Shown in pieces: positions 1-7,411 of a stretch of DNA of 64,000 nucleotides. Within the stretch, counting starts at the first letter, position 1; the number at the start of each line of letters is the position of its first letter. Both the position numbers and the translations under genes were made by a program. Origin of the DNA: Stenotrophomonas sp. BIO128-Bstrain (GTDB taxonomy: Bacteria > Pseudomonadota > Gammaproteobacteria > Xanthomonadales > Xanthomonadaceae); the NCBI RefSeq assembly GCF_030128875.1, contig NZ_CP124620.1, positions 3,731,001-3,795,000 of the forward strand, in the 5' to 3' direction. The notes under the pieces were generated by a model that did not search any database, was not told the origin of the DNA, and saw only the letters and a program-made list of their open reading frames with translations.

Positions 1-499
1 GCGAGCGTACTTCGTCGCTGGTGACGAACTCACGCTCGGTGACCACGCGCAGGCCGCGCAGGTCAGGATCAGACGATGCCCGGGTTTCGCCGGGGCGGCC
101 CACCAGCGCCAGCGGCGCCTGGGCGTATGGGCGGGTGTAGACCATGCAGCGCGTGCGATCGGCGGTGAGCGTGATGTTCATCACCACATCGACTTCGCCC
201 CGGCATGCCGCCTCCAGGACCTCGGTCCAGTCGCGATACATCCGCACCTGCACCTGCACCCCCAGCTGCCGGGTCAGCAGGCTGAGGTAGTCGTAGCCGA
301 GGCCGACCGGCTTGCCGTTCTGCATGGACTCGAACGGCGGCCAACCGCTGTCGTACATGCCCAGGATGATGGTAGGGTGCCTGCCAAGCCACTCGCTCTG
401 GTGGGGGGGCAAGGGAGGCGACGCAGCCGCGTATACCTGCATGCCCGTCGCCATCGCGAGCACGAACAGAACCAGCCAGCGAATGACGTGGGTACGCAT
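1..499 (-). CDS. BvgS/EvgS-like sensor kinase, N-terminal part (cut by window edge)
   Basis: The reading frame opens at the ATG at 499 and runs leftward off the window without a stop. The visible ~166 residues start with a hydrophobic signal (IRWLVLFVLAMATGM) and continue into a periplasmic solute-binding type 3 fold: GMYDSGWPPFES, then GLGYDYLSLLTRQLGV, then CRGEVDVVMNITLTADR and YTRPYAQAPLALVGR. In BvgS/EvgS hybrid kinases such domains precede the transmembrane, PAS and kinase parts. The gene is divergent from an RcsB/EvgA-like regulator 74 bp away, which supports a two-component pair. The kinase domain is outside the window, so a plain binding protein cannot be excluded. Confidence 0.7.
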   Translation of the reverse strand, partial: MRTHVIRWLVLFVLAMATGMQVYAAASPPLPPHQSEWLGRHPTIILGMYDSGWPPFESMQNGKPVGLGYDYLSLLTRQLGVQVQVRMYRDWTEVLEAACRGEVDVVMNITLTADRTRCMVYTRPYAQAPLALVGRPGETRASSDPDLRGLRVVTEREFVTSDEVRS

Positions 500-573
500 G
501 CTGCCTGACCTCCGTAGAATGACATCCCCATCCCGGCACGGCCCGACGGCTGCCTCACAGGCAATACTAGTCC

Positions 574-1212
574 ATGACCCTGCGCATTATCATTGCCGAT
601 GACCATCCGGTCGTACGGATCGGCACGAAGGCCGTGATCGAGTCCAGCGGCGTTGGCCAGGTGGTGGCCGAGGCCAGTACCGTGGCCGAGCTGATGACCG
701 TACTGGGCGACCACGAGTGCGATGTTCTGGTCACCGATTACTCCATGCCCGGCGGCGCGCAGGCCGATGGCTTCGCGATGATCGCCATGATCCGCCGGCG
801 TTTTCCCGAGCTGCCGGTGCTGATGCTCAGCGTGTCCAACAACCTGGCGATCCTGCGCATGGTGGTCGCTACCGGCGTGCTTGGCCTGGTCGACAAGACC
901 TCCTCGATGGATGAGCTGCCGCTGGCGATCCAGACCGTGCAGCGCGGCGTGCCCTACGTCAGCCTGTCGCTGAAGGAACGCATTGACGCAATCGGCACGG
1001 AGAGTGTCGAGGAAGGCGGAGCCCGTCCCTTGTCGCCACGCGAAGTGGAAGTGCTGCGGCTGCTTGGCAGCGGCATGACGGTCAAGGAGATCGCCCTCCA
1101 TCTGCACAAGAGCGTCAGCACCATCAGCCGCCAGAAAGGCGATGCGATGTTGAAGCTCGGGCTGAAGGGCGACGCCGAGCTGTTCGACTACCTGCGCGAC
1201 GGCGAACGCTGA
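574..1212 (+). CDS. RcsB/BvgA-like NarL-family response regulator
   Basis: 212 aa. The receiver domain (about 1-125) has the acidic pair D9-D10, the phospho-acceptor D55 in VLVTDYSMPGG and the switch lysine in LVDKTSS. The short insertion after D55 (GAQADGF) is typical of the RcsB/EvgA/BvgA branch. A LuxR-type helix-turn-helix follows at about 150-205 (LSPREVEVLRLL, then KEIALHLHKSVSTIS, then MLKLGL), very close to RcsB. It is predicted to be a DNA-binding regulator phosphorylated by the divergent kinase at 1-499. The targets are unknown; ax21 lies next downstream on the same strand, 287 bp away. Confidence 0.88.
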   Translation: MTLRIIIADDHPVVRIGTKAVIESSGVGQVVAEASTVAELMTVLGDHECDVLVTDYSMPGGAQADGFAMIAMIRRRFPELPVLMLSVSNNLAILRMVVATGVLGLVDKTSSMDELPLAIQTVQRGVPYVSLSLKERIDAIGTESVEEGGARPLSPREVEVLRLLGSGMTVKEIALHLHKSVSTISRQKGDAMLKLGLKGDAELFDYLRDGER

Positions 1213-1217
1213 TCCCG

Positions 1218-1246
1218 GTCCGCCTGCGGACGCGCGTTCTTTTTTC
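1218..1246 (+). terminator. Probable terminator after the response regulator
   Basis: A short dyad GTCCGC-CT-GCGGAC begins 6 bases after the stop codon. A T-rich tract (TTCTTTTTT) follows a few bases further on. The loop is only two bases, so the hairpin is imperfect. Confidence 0.4.
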
Positions 1247-1433
1247 TTCGATACCCATGCGATGCACGTCATCGCGATGGTGTCCTGTCGTGTGCGCGCG
1301 TTACGCATGAGACGGAGTGCGCGTGCGTAGCAGATAGCGAACGAAGAGTTCCCGATGTTGCCGCTTCATTTATGTACTGCTCAGTTTGATATTCAGGGCT
1401 AATTCGGGTGACTAACGGATAATTCACACCTGT

Positions 1434-1465
1434 CGCCAGCAGCGTTTCCCCTCCCTCTGCTGGCG
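1434..1465 (+). other. Hairpin in the ax21 leader
   Basis: CGCCAGCAG at 1434-1442 pairs perfectly with CTGCTGGCG at 1457-1465 around a pyrimidine-rich 14-base loop. It lies about 35 bp before the ax21 start and is followed by an A-rich stretch (AAAACCAAAAAATAAAAAGG) that contains the ribosome-binding site. It may stabilise the mRNA or act as a regulatory leader structure. There is no T tract on either strand, so it is not an obvious terminator. Confidence 0.45.
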
Positions 1466-1499
1466 GACAAAACCAAAAAATAAAAAGGTGTTCCCGAAA

Positions 1500-2072
1500 A
1501 TGAAGACTTCCCTGCTTGCTCTGGGTCTGCTCGCTGCACTGCCGTTCGCTGCGTCGGCAACCGACGGCCTGTCGTACAACTATGTCGAAGGCGGCTACGT
1601 GAACACCGATGCCAAGGGCGGCGACGCCGATGGTTGGGCGGTGAAGGGCTCGGTCGCCGTGGCGCCGAACTTCCATGTCTTCGGTGACTACAACGCGCAG
1701 GAAACCAAGCGCGGCAGCAACGACGTCGACCAGTGGCGCGTCGGTGTGGGCTACAACTACGGCATCGCCCCGACCACCGATCTGGTCGCCCGCGTTGCTT
1801 ACCAGAAGTTCGACCCGAAGCACGGCCCGGACTTCAACGGCTACTCCACCGAAGTTGGCGTGCGCAGCGCGTTCACCCCGAACTTCGAAGGCTACGTAAT
1901 GGCCGGTTACGAGGATTACAGCAAGAAGCACGGCATCAATCCGGACGGCGAGTTCTACGGCCGCGTCGGCGCCCAGGCCAAGCTCAACCAGAACTGGGGC
2001 CTGGCCGGCGAAGTGAAGCTGGCCAAGGGCGGCGACAAGGAATGGTTCGTCGGTCCGCGCTTCACCTGGTAA
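1500..2072 (+). CDS. ax21: Ax21-family outer-membrane beta-barrel protein
   Basis: 190 aa with a clear Sec signal peptide (MKTSLLALGLLAALPFAASA, cleaved before TDG). The mature N-terminus reads LSYNYVEGGYV, which closely matches the sulfated-peptide region described for Xanthomonas Ax21 (LSYNFVEG). The rest is alternating Gly/aromatic strands ending in the aromatic PRFTW, as expected for a small OMP beta-barrel. I chose ATG 1500 because AAAAAGG sits just upstream; a GTG at 1488 would only add four residues before the signal peptide. It is a single-gene unit with its own terminator. Ax21 has been linked to outer-membrane vesicles and motility in Stenotrophomonas; the proposed signalling role is contested. 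Confidence 0.88.
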   Translation: MKTSLLALGLLAALPFAASATDGLSYNYVEGGYVNTDAKGGDADGWAVKGSVAVAPNFHVFGDYNAQETKRGSNDVDQWRVGVGYNYGIAPTTDLVARVAYQKFDPKHGPDFNGYSTEVGVRSAFTPNFEGYVMAGYEDYSKKHGINPDGEFYGRVGAQAKLNQNWGLAGEVKLAKGGDKEWFVGPRFTW

Positions 2073-2133
2073 TACGCGATACGCAATACCGCGGTACGTT
2101 GTTGGATGGCGCGGTCTCTCTCCCCTGCGCCAT

Positions 2134-2165
2134 GAAGCCCGGCTCACGCCGGGCTTCACTTTTAC
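2134..2165 (+). terminator. Intrinsic terminator of ax21
   Basis: A perfect 10-bp stem GAAGCCCGGC / GCCGGGCTTC with a TCAC loop is followed by ACTTTTAC, about 60 bp after the ax21 stop codon. Confidence 0.85.
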
Positions 2166-2170
2166 AGCAG

Positions 2171-2191
2171 GCGACCAACGGTCGGCTCTAC
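2171..2191 (-). repeat. SMAG-like repeat (GTAG end at right)
   Basis: Read on the minus strand this is GTAGAGCCGACCGTTGGTCGC: the GTAG head followed by an inverted repeat with a short loop, the hallmark of Stenotrophomonas SMAG elements. The ax21-gpsA convergent gap (2073-2382) otherwise holds only terminators. Confidence 0.7.
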
Positions 2192-2249
2192 CTGCACGGC
2201 CGTCGCGGTTTTTTGCGGTTGGCATGGCCACACCCTCGTCGGTACGCCA

Positions 2250-2282
2250 CGAAACAACCCGGCCACGTGCCGGGTTGTTTCG
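2250..2282. terminator. Strong hairpin in the ax21-gpsA gap
   Basis: A perfect 14-bp stem (CGAAACAACCCGGC / GCCGGGTTGTTTCG) with a 5-base loop CACGT. The plus-strand side is followed by TTCT only, so it may be a terminator with a weak U tract, or a transcription barrier between the two convergent genes. Confidence 0.6.
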
Positions 2283-2345
2283 TTCTGGCGTGGCCCAGCG
2301 CCCGACCCATCCGCCGTCGCGCCTCAAAAGAATGGACGAAGACCC

Positions 2346-2375
2346 AAAAAAAACCCCGGCATCTGCCGGGGTTTT
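2346..2375 (-). terminator. Intrinsic terminator of the yibN-secB-gpsA unit
   Basis: Read on the minus strand, CCCCGGC-AGAT-GCCGGGG is followed by eight T residues. It ends 7 bp past the gpsA stop codon. The AAAA/TTTT flanks make it potentially bidirectional. Confidence 0.9.
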
Positions 2376-2382
2376 GGGTGCC

Positions 2383-3408
2383 TCACTTGAACAGCGTGTC
2401 CGGATACTCCGGCTTCTGCTCGCGTGCCAACAACGCACGCAATCCTTCTTCGGGGGTCTGCTCACCGTGCAGCACGGCGCGCACCCCGTCGGAGATGGGC
2501 AGGTCGATGCCATGACGCCGCGCCTGGCGCATCACTTCATCGGCGGTCTGCACCGATTCCACCACCTGGCCGATCTCGCGCACCGCATCCTGCAGCGTCT
2601 GCCCACGGCCCAGGGCCAGGCCCAGCCGACGGTTGCGCGAGAGGTCGCCGGTGCAGGTCAGCACCAGATCGCCCAGGCCGGCCAGCCCCATCAGGGTTTC
2701 CGGCTTGGCACCGATCGCCGCGGCGAGCCGCAGCATTTCGTTGAGGCCACGGGTGATCAGGCCGGCACGGGCGTTGAGGCCCAGCTGCATGCCATCGGCA
2801 ACGCCGGTGGCCACGGCCAGCACGTTCTTCATCGCGCCGCCGAGCTCGGCACCGACCATGTCATCGCCGGTGTAGGCGCGGAACGCCGGGCCGTGCATGG
2901 CATCGGCCACCTGCTGGGCGAAGTCCGGCGCGTCACCGTGGACGGTGATCGCGGTCGGCAGGCCCTGGGTGACTTCCTTGGCGAACGACGGGCCGGTCAC
3001 CACCGCCAGCGGCACGTCCGGCCCGAGGACCTCACGCGCCACTTCGTGCAGGAACCGACCGGAGCCGGGTTCGAAGCCCTTGGTCGCCCACGCCACGCCG
3101 GCATCAGCCGGGCGCAGCGGCGCCAGTGCACGCACGGTTTCACCGAAGGCGTGCGACGGCACCACCACCAGGATCCAGGCGGCGTCCTTGACGGCAGCGG
3201 CCAGGTCGGTGGTCGCGCGCAGCGACTCGGGCAGCGGAATGCCCGGCAGATAACGGGTGTTCTCGTGGCGCTGGTCGATGGCCTCGACCATCGCCGCATC
3301 GCGCCCCCACAGCACGGTCGGGTGACCGTGCCGCGCGAGCAGGCTGGCCAGGGCCGTGCCCCAGGAGCCGGCGCCGAGAACCGCGATTTTGTCTGCGTGC
3401 TTGCTCAT
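2383..3408 (-). CDS. gpsA: Glycerol-3-phosphate dehydrogenase [NAD(P)+]
   Basis: 341 aa, the full family length. It reduces dihydroxyacetone phosphate to sn-glycerol-3-phosphate for phospholipid synthesis in the cytosol. The Rossmann motif [12 protein letters not shown] is at residues 9-20. The GpsA signatures [38 protein letters not shown] and [14 protein letters not shown] follow in order. The frame is open upstream, but the start MSKHADK at 3408 fits the family N-terminus and avoids a long overlap with secB. It is the last gene of the conserved yibN-secB-gpsA order also seen in E. coli. Confidence 0.97.
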   Translation of the reverse strand: MSKHADKIAVLGAGSWGTALASLLARHGHPTVLWGRDAAMVEAIDQRHENTRYLPGIPLPESLRATTDLAAAVKDAAWILVVVPSHAFGETVRALAPLRPADAGVAWATKGFEPGSGRFLHEVAREVLGPDVPLAVVTGPSFAKEVTQGLPTAITVHGDAPDFAQQVADAMHGPAFRAYTGDDMVGAELGGAMKNVLAVATGVADGMQLGLNARAGLITRGLNEMLRLAAAIGAKPETLMGLAGLGDLVLTCTGDLSRNRRLGLALGRGQTLQDAVREIGQVVESVQTADEVMRQARRHGIDLPISDGVRAVLHGEQTPEEGLRALLAREQKPEYPDTLFK

Positions 3409-3428
3409 CCGTACGACTGCAGCGCCGA

Positions 3429-3944
3429 TCAGGCGTTGCCGGCCGGCTCGGAATCGGCGAGCGAGGTCTCGCCCTGTTCCTGGCGCTGGCGCAGGGTTTC
3501 GGCGTAGAGGCCTTCGAAGTTGATCGGCTGCAGGAAGAACGGCGGGAAGCCACCGGCCTGGATCAGCTCGCTCACCAGCGAACGCACGTACGGGAACAGG
3601 ATGTTCGGGCACTGGGTGCCGAGCAGCACGTCGATCGACTGCGGGTCCAGGCCCACCAGGCCGAACACGCCGGCCTGCTGCACTTCGGCCACATAGGCGG
3701 TCTTCTCGCCGGCCTTGCAGGTCAGGGTCACGGCCAGCACGACTTCGAAGGCGCTCTCGCCCAGGCGCTGCACGCGCTGGTTCAGGTTGAGCTGCAGTTC
3801 CGGCTGCACGGCGTCATTGAAGACGGCCGGAGCGTTCGGCGATTCGAACGAAACGTCCTTGACGTAGATCTTCTCGACGGTGAACGAGGGACCGGTGGCG
3901 GCGTCGACCGGCGCGACGGCGCCGTTGGTGTTCTCTTCGGACAT
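3429..3944 (-). CDS. secB: Protein-export chaperone SecB
   Basis: 171 aa. SecB is a cytosolic homotetramer that keeps preproteins unfolded and hands them to SecA. The family core is visible: [19 protein letters not shown], the ELQLNLN strand, AVTLTCK, and [25 protein letters not shown] 3944 is preceded by GGAGCAACAGGAA and fits the usual acidic N-terminus (MSEENTNG); a TTG at 3959 would only add five residues. It lies 20 bp upstream of gpsA and downstream of the rhodanese gene. Confidence 0.97.
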   Translation of the reverse strand: MSEENTNGAVAPVDAATGPSFTVEKIYVKDVSFESPNAPAVFNDAVQPELQLNLNQRVQRLGESAFEVVLAVTLTCKAGEKTAYVAEVQQAGVFGLVGLDPQSIDVLLGTQCPNILFPYVRSLVSELIQAGGFPPFFLQPINFEGLYAETLRQRQEQGETSLADSEPAGNA

Positions 3945-4049
3945 TTCCTGTTGCTCCAAAAATGAATGCTGTAAAAACGGATTGTTACATGCCCTGCGAT
4001 GGGGGCGCTGTGCGCCGCGTACAAGGCGTGCGCTGCAATCCGACGGGGA

Positions 4050-4487
4050 TCAGTTGCGGCCCTTGACCAGCGGCAGCTCGGCCTGCTGCCACGCCGGGAT
4101 GCCGCCATCGAGCACGTTGACCTGGGTGAAACCAGCCTTCTTCAAGGCCTTGGCGGCCGTCTCGGAGGCGTTGCCGCTGCGGCAGACCAGAACGACCGGG
4201 CTCTGCTGGGCCTTGGCGACCAGCTTGTGCTCCGGACCGAACTGGCTCGGCTGCACATTGCGGCTGCCGGCGATATGGCCCTTCTCAAAATCGCTGCTCG
4301 AGGACAGATCGACCACGATGGCGCCACCGGCGTTCATCAGCTGGGTCAGTTCCGCCGGCTTGAGCGATTTGAAGCCACGGAACAGACGGCGGACTTCGGT
4401 CACGATGATGGCCACGGTCAGGCCGACCAGGGCCATCGACAACATCGGGTTTCGGCCGGCAAAGGCCAGCAACTCTTCGTAATTCAC
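4050..4487 (-). CDS. yibN: Membrane-anchored rhodanese-like protein (YibN type)
   Basis: About 145 aa. An N-terminal membrane segment (MLSMALVGLTVAIIVTEV) is followed by a rhodanese domain with DLSSSSDFEKGHIAGS and an active-site loop VLVCRSGNASE containing the catalytic Cys. The predicted activity is sulfur transfer or sensing at the inner membrane. The GTG at 4487 (then NYEELLAF) matches YibN-type N-termini; an in-frame ATG at 4526 would add 13 Pro/Arg-containing residues with no clear ribosome-binding site. The gene order yibN-secB-gpsA matches E. coli except that grxC is missing. Confidence 0.85.
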   Translation of the reverse strand: MNYEELLAFAGRNPMLSMALVGLTVAIIVTEVRRLFRGFKSLKPAELTQLMNAGGAIVVDLSSSSDFEKGHIAGSRNVQPSQFGPEHKLVAKAQQSPVVLVCRSGNASETAAKALKKAGFTQVNVLDGGIPAWQQAELPLVKGRN

Positions 4488-4565
4488 TAAGATCACGGGT
4501 CGATAAGCGGGCGCCGATTGTCGCACATGCGGGCGAATCGGCGTCCAGCCCCGTGTGGGCGGGCG

Positions 4566-5000
4566 TCAGCGGTCCTGCCAGAGGTCGGGCAGCCCGTTGG
4601 CCTGGAGCCAGCGCTTGTCTTCGGCATCCCAGCGCCAGATCTCCCGCACCCGCACCGTGCGCTCGGCCTGGGTGTTGTTGTTGATCACCCGCACCTCGGC
4701 GGTGCGCCCCACCCGGCCATCGGGCATGGGCACGTTGTCGCTGGCGCGATAGCTGGAGATCTTCACCTGCTCGAAGCGGCGCAGTTCCAGATCGGTCAGC
4801 GGGTGGACCCGGGTGTATTCCGGGTCCAGGTACGGCAACGCGTCTTCAACGGTGCCCCAGCGCATCGTGGCGTCGTACTTGATCTGGGTTTCCTCCAGAT
4901 CCTTGCGCTGCTTCCGGGTGGTTTTCTGCTCGGCCGCCAGGGCACTCACGCTGGTCAGCGCGAGCAATGCCAGCAGCAGGATCTGAAGCGTACGACGCAT
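4566..5000 (-). CDS. Secreted conserved hypothetical protein
   Basis: 144 aa. A clean Sec signal (RTLQILLLALLALTSVSALA, cut near AEQ) is followed by a charged region KTTRKQRKDLEE and a compact domain with DPEYTRVHPLTDLELRRFEQ, VRVINNN and VREIWRWDAEDKRWLQ. This resembles small periplasmic NTF2/SnoaL-like folds, but I do not recognise a named family. It follows the thioesterase gene at 5031 on the same strand after about 30 bp, so the two may be cotranscribed. Confidence 0.8.
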   Translation of the reverse strand: MRRTLQILLLALLALTSVSALAAEQKTTRKQRKDLEETQIKYDATMRWGTVEDALPYLDPEYTRVHPLTDLELRRFEQVKISSYRASDNVPMPDGRVGRTAEVRVINNNTQAERTVRVREIWRWDAEDKRWLQANGLPDLWQDR

Positions 5001-5030
5001 GCGAATTCCCCAATAGGCAAGGCGCCCATC

Positions 5031-5501
5031 CTACCGCCTGGCGAAGGCCACGAAACGGCCGCTCAGTTCAGCGGCGGCCTTGTCGCCCTCGCCCGGCTGC
5101 CGGGCGGTGAGGCTGATGCGGGCCTTGCCGCGCTGGGCGAAGGTGGCCAGGAAGCTGTCCCAGTCGGTTTCCGCATCGGCCTGGGCCTGCGCATGCAGAT
5201 CGCCGTAGACCGGCGCCAGGTAGCGGATGTGGCTGTCGGCCACGTAGACATCGGCATCGAACCCGGCCAGGCGCAGCCGCAGCGTCACCAGGGCCCAGCC
5301 GGACAGGGTCAGGGCCGAGGCCAGGCTGCCACCGAAGGCGTTGCCCTTGTCATTGACGTTGGCCGCCAGCGGGGCATGGATGTGCAGGACGCCGTCGCGA
5401 TAGTCGTGGACACGGATCTGCATGGCCGCCACCGGCGGCATGGCATCCAGGACATGCTGCAGCGCGGACAACTGCGCCGGCAGGGAATCGGTTGCGGACA
5501 T
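5031..5501 (-). CDS. Hotdog-fold thioesterase, YiiD C-terminal-domain type
   Basis: 156 aa. The motif NDKGNAFGGSLASALTLSGWALV (residues about 50-72) is the hotdog helix region of the putative-thioesterase (YiiD_C) family, followed by the strands DVYVADSHIRYLAPVYGDL. The predicted role is acyl-thioester hydrolysis; the substrate is unknown. The ATG at 5501 was chosen because the longer open frame upstream overlaps hemD antisense. Only 34 bp separate it from the divergent hemD start, so the two promoters must overlap. Confidence 0.8.
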   Translation of the reverse strand: MSATDSLPAQLSALQHVLDAMPPVAAMQIRVHDYRDGVLHIHAPLAANVNDKGNAFGGSLASALTLSGWALVTLRLRLAGFDADVYVADSHIRYLAPVYGDLHAQAQADAETDWDSFLATFAQRGKARISLTARQPGEGDKAAAELSGRFVAFARR

Positions 5502-5535
5502 CTGGTTGATCACGTCACATCGAAGGGCTCGCATA

Positions 5536-6321
5536 ATGCCCGCAATGAACACCGAAACGAAAGTCGCGCCCTGGACCCTGATCTCGCTGCGCCCGCGTGG
5601 CCAGCATGCGCCGCTGCGGCGTGCGGCCGCTGCCGCCGGGGCGCGCGTCATCGCGCTCTCGCCGTGGGCGCTGCAGGCCTGCGCTGATACGGCCACGCGC
5701 GCCGCGCTGGAGGCCGCGCTGGCAGCCGAGCGGGTGGTCTTCAGCAGCCCGGCGGCGGTTAAGGCGGCCGCGCGCCTGGTGGACCTGGCCGCACCCCACC
5801 CGGGGCAGTGGCTTGCGGTGGGCGCCGGCACGGCGGCGGCGTTGGACCGGCAGGGCGCACAGGGCATCGCCGCGCCGGCGCGGATGGACAGCGAGGGCCT
5901 GCTCGCGTTGCCGGCCCTGGCGGATCTGCATGGCCTGCGCGCCGGCCTGGTGACCGCGCCCGGCGGGCGCGGGGTGATCGCGCAGACCCTGGAGCAACGC
6001 GGTGCCCGGCTGCTGCGGGCCAACGTCTATGTCCGCCGTGCGCTGCCCCTTGCGCCGCGCATGCTGCAGCGGCTGCGGCACGCGGCCACGCCGTGGGTGC
6101 TGGCACTGAGCAGTGGCGAGGCACTGACCCTGCTGCTGGCGCAGTTGCCGGACGATCTGCAGGCCCCCCTGCGCGAGGCCCTCGTGGTGGCCGCCAGCGA
6201 GCGGCTGGCCGCGCAGGCGCGCGCGGTCGGCTTCGGGCAGGTGCAGCTGGCGGCAGGCCCGTTGCCTTCGCAGCTGGTTGCCGCTGCACACGCCGCGCTC
6301 ATCCCGCCCGCATCTTCCTGA
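5536..6321 (+). CDS. hemD: Uroporphyrinogen-III synthase
   Basis: About 261 aa. The enzyme cyclises hydroxymethylbilane to uroporphyrinogen III in haem and sirohaem synthesis. The family is divergent; support comes from ISLRPRGQHAPLRRAAAAAG at the N-terminus, VVFSSPAAVKAA (domain 2 phosphate loop), GLVTAPGGRGVIAQTLEQRG, and ALSSGEALTLL near the C-terminus, plus its place before hemX-hemY. ATG 5536 has GAAGGG eight bases upstream; ATG 5545 (MNTETK) is the alternative. Confidence 0.9.
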   Translation: MPAMNTETKVAPWTLISLRPRGQHAPLRRAAAAAGARVIALSPWALQACADTATRAALEAALAAERVVFSSPAAVKAAARLVDLAAPHPGQWLAVGAGTAAALDRQGAQGIAAPARMDSEGLLALPALADLHGLRAGLVTAPGGRGVIAQTLEQRGARLLRANVYVRRALPLAPRMLQRLRHAATPWVLALSSGEALTLLLAQLPDDLQAPLREALVVAASERLAAQARAVGFGQVQLAAGPLPSQLVAAAHAALIPPASS

Positions 6322-6430
6322 ACAGGGCGCCGGAGCGGTCTTGCAGGCGGCTCGGGCGGCGGGCGATGCTGTGCGCCACGTCGCTCGCCAGCCAAGCGGA
6401 TTGCCCGGCGCGCGCGACAAGGATGCCCGT

Positions 6431-7408
6431 ATGAATGACCCTGTTTCGCCTTCCTCTCCGCGCCGCCCCCTGCGCTGGATCGTGCCGGTCACGGCGTTGG
6501 CCGTGCTGGCCGGCGGCGGTGCCTGGGGCTGGACGCAGTGGCAGTCGCGACAGGCGCAGGAGCGTGTACGCGAGGAGAATGCCCAGTTGCAGGTGCAGGG
6601 CCTGCTGGACAGTGTCGAGGCGCTGCGCCGCGATCAGCGCTCGACCTCCCAGCGCGTGCAGGACGCCGCCGCGACCAACCGGGTGCTGCGCGATGAAATG
6701 CTCGGCCTGAGCCAGCGCAACGCCCTGCTCGAAGAAAACCTGGCCAAGTTGGCCGACAGCACCCGCCACGGTGCCCAGGCGCTGCAGCTGGAAGAGGCCG
6801 AGCTGTTGCTGAGCCAGGCCGGCCAGCGGCTGGCCTATGCCGATGACGCCGACGGCGCCAAACGCCTGTACGCCTTGGCGGCCGCCTCGTTGGACGATGT
6901 GCAGGGCAGCGAGTATCTGAACCTGCGGCAGGCGCTGATGCAGGAGCGCAATGCCGTGGATGCACTGGGCCCCGGGGTGCGTGCGCAGACCCAGGCACGG
7001 CTGGGCCGGTTCGCCCAGGCGCTGACCGCGCTGCCCGAGCAGATCGACGCCCCGGCCGATACCGCCGTTGGCAGCCCCTGGTGGCACCAGGTGCTGGCAC
7101 CGTTCGTGACCATCACCCCCACCCGCCTGCAGGGCCCGTTGACCGAGGCCGAGCGGGTGGCCGCGTGGGATTCGCTGCAGCTGGAACTGACCCTGGCGCG
7201 GGCCGCGGTGGAGCGCGGCGATCAACCCGGCTATGTGCAGGCGCTGGACCGCGTGGCGCTGTGGCTGCCGCGGCTGTGGCCGGATTCACCTGCTCTGCGC
7301 GAGCAACGTGCTGAACTGCATCAACTACGCGCCTGCGAGCTGCGTCCATCGCTGCCAGAACTGGGCAGCACCCTGCAGCAACTGCGCTCGATGCGTAACG
7401 GGAGGTAA
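6431..7408 (+). CDS. hemX: HemX-like membrane protein (uroporphyrinogen-III C-methyltransferase family name)
   Basis: 325 aa. A Pro/Ser-rich cytosolic tail, one membrane helix (WIVPVTALAVLAGGGAWGW, about 16-34), then a long coiled coil (EENAQLQVQGLLDSVEALRRD and on to the NALLEENLAKL region) and the HemX periplasmic domain (AEL LLSQAGQRLAYADD; SPWWHQVLAPFVTI). It lacks SAM-methyltransferase motifs despite the database family name. AAGGA lies about seven bases before the ATG. It lies between hemD and hemY, and HemX-HemY are thought to organise tetrapyrrole enzymes at the inner membrane. Confidence 0.9.
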   Translation: MNDPVSPSSPRRPLRWIVPVTALAVLAGGGAWGWTQWQSRQAQERVREENAQLQVQGLLDSVEALRRDQRSTSQRVQDAAATNRVLRDEMLGLSQRNALLEENLAKLADSTRHGAQALQLEEAELLLSQAGQRLAYADDADGAKRLYALAAASLDDVQGSEYLNLRQALMQERNAVDALGPGVRAQTQARLGRFAQALTALPEQIDAPADTAVGSPWWHQVLAPFVTITPTRLQGPLTEAERVAAWDSLQLELTLARAAVERGDQPGYVQALDRVALWLPRLWPDSPALREQRAELHQLRACELRPSLPELGSTLQQLRSMRNGR

Positions 7409-7411
7409 TCG

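Noticed and set aside
3409..3612. N-terminal extension of gpsA
   Set aside because: The frame stays open into secB, but the Rossmann motif sits at the normal distance from the start at 3408.
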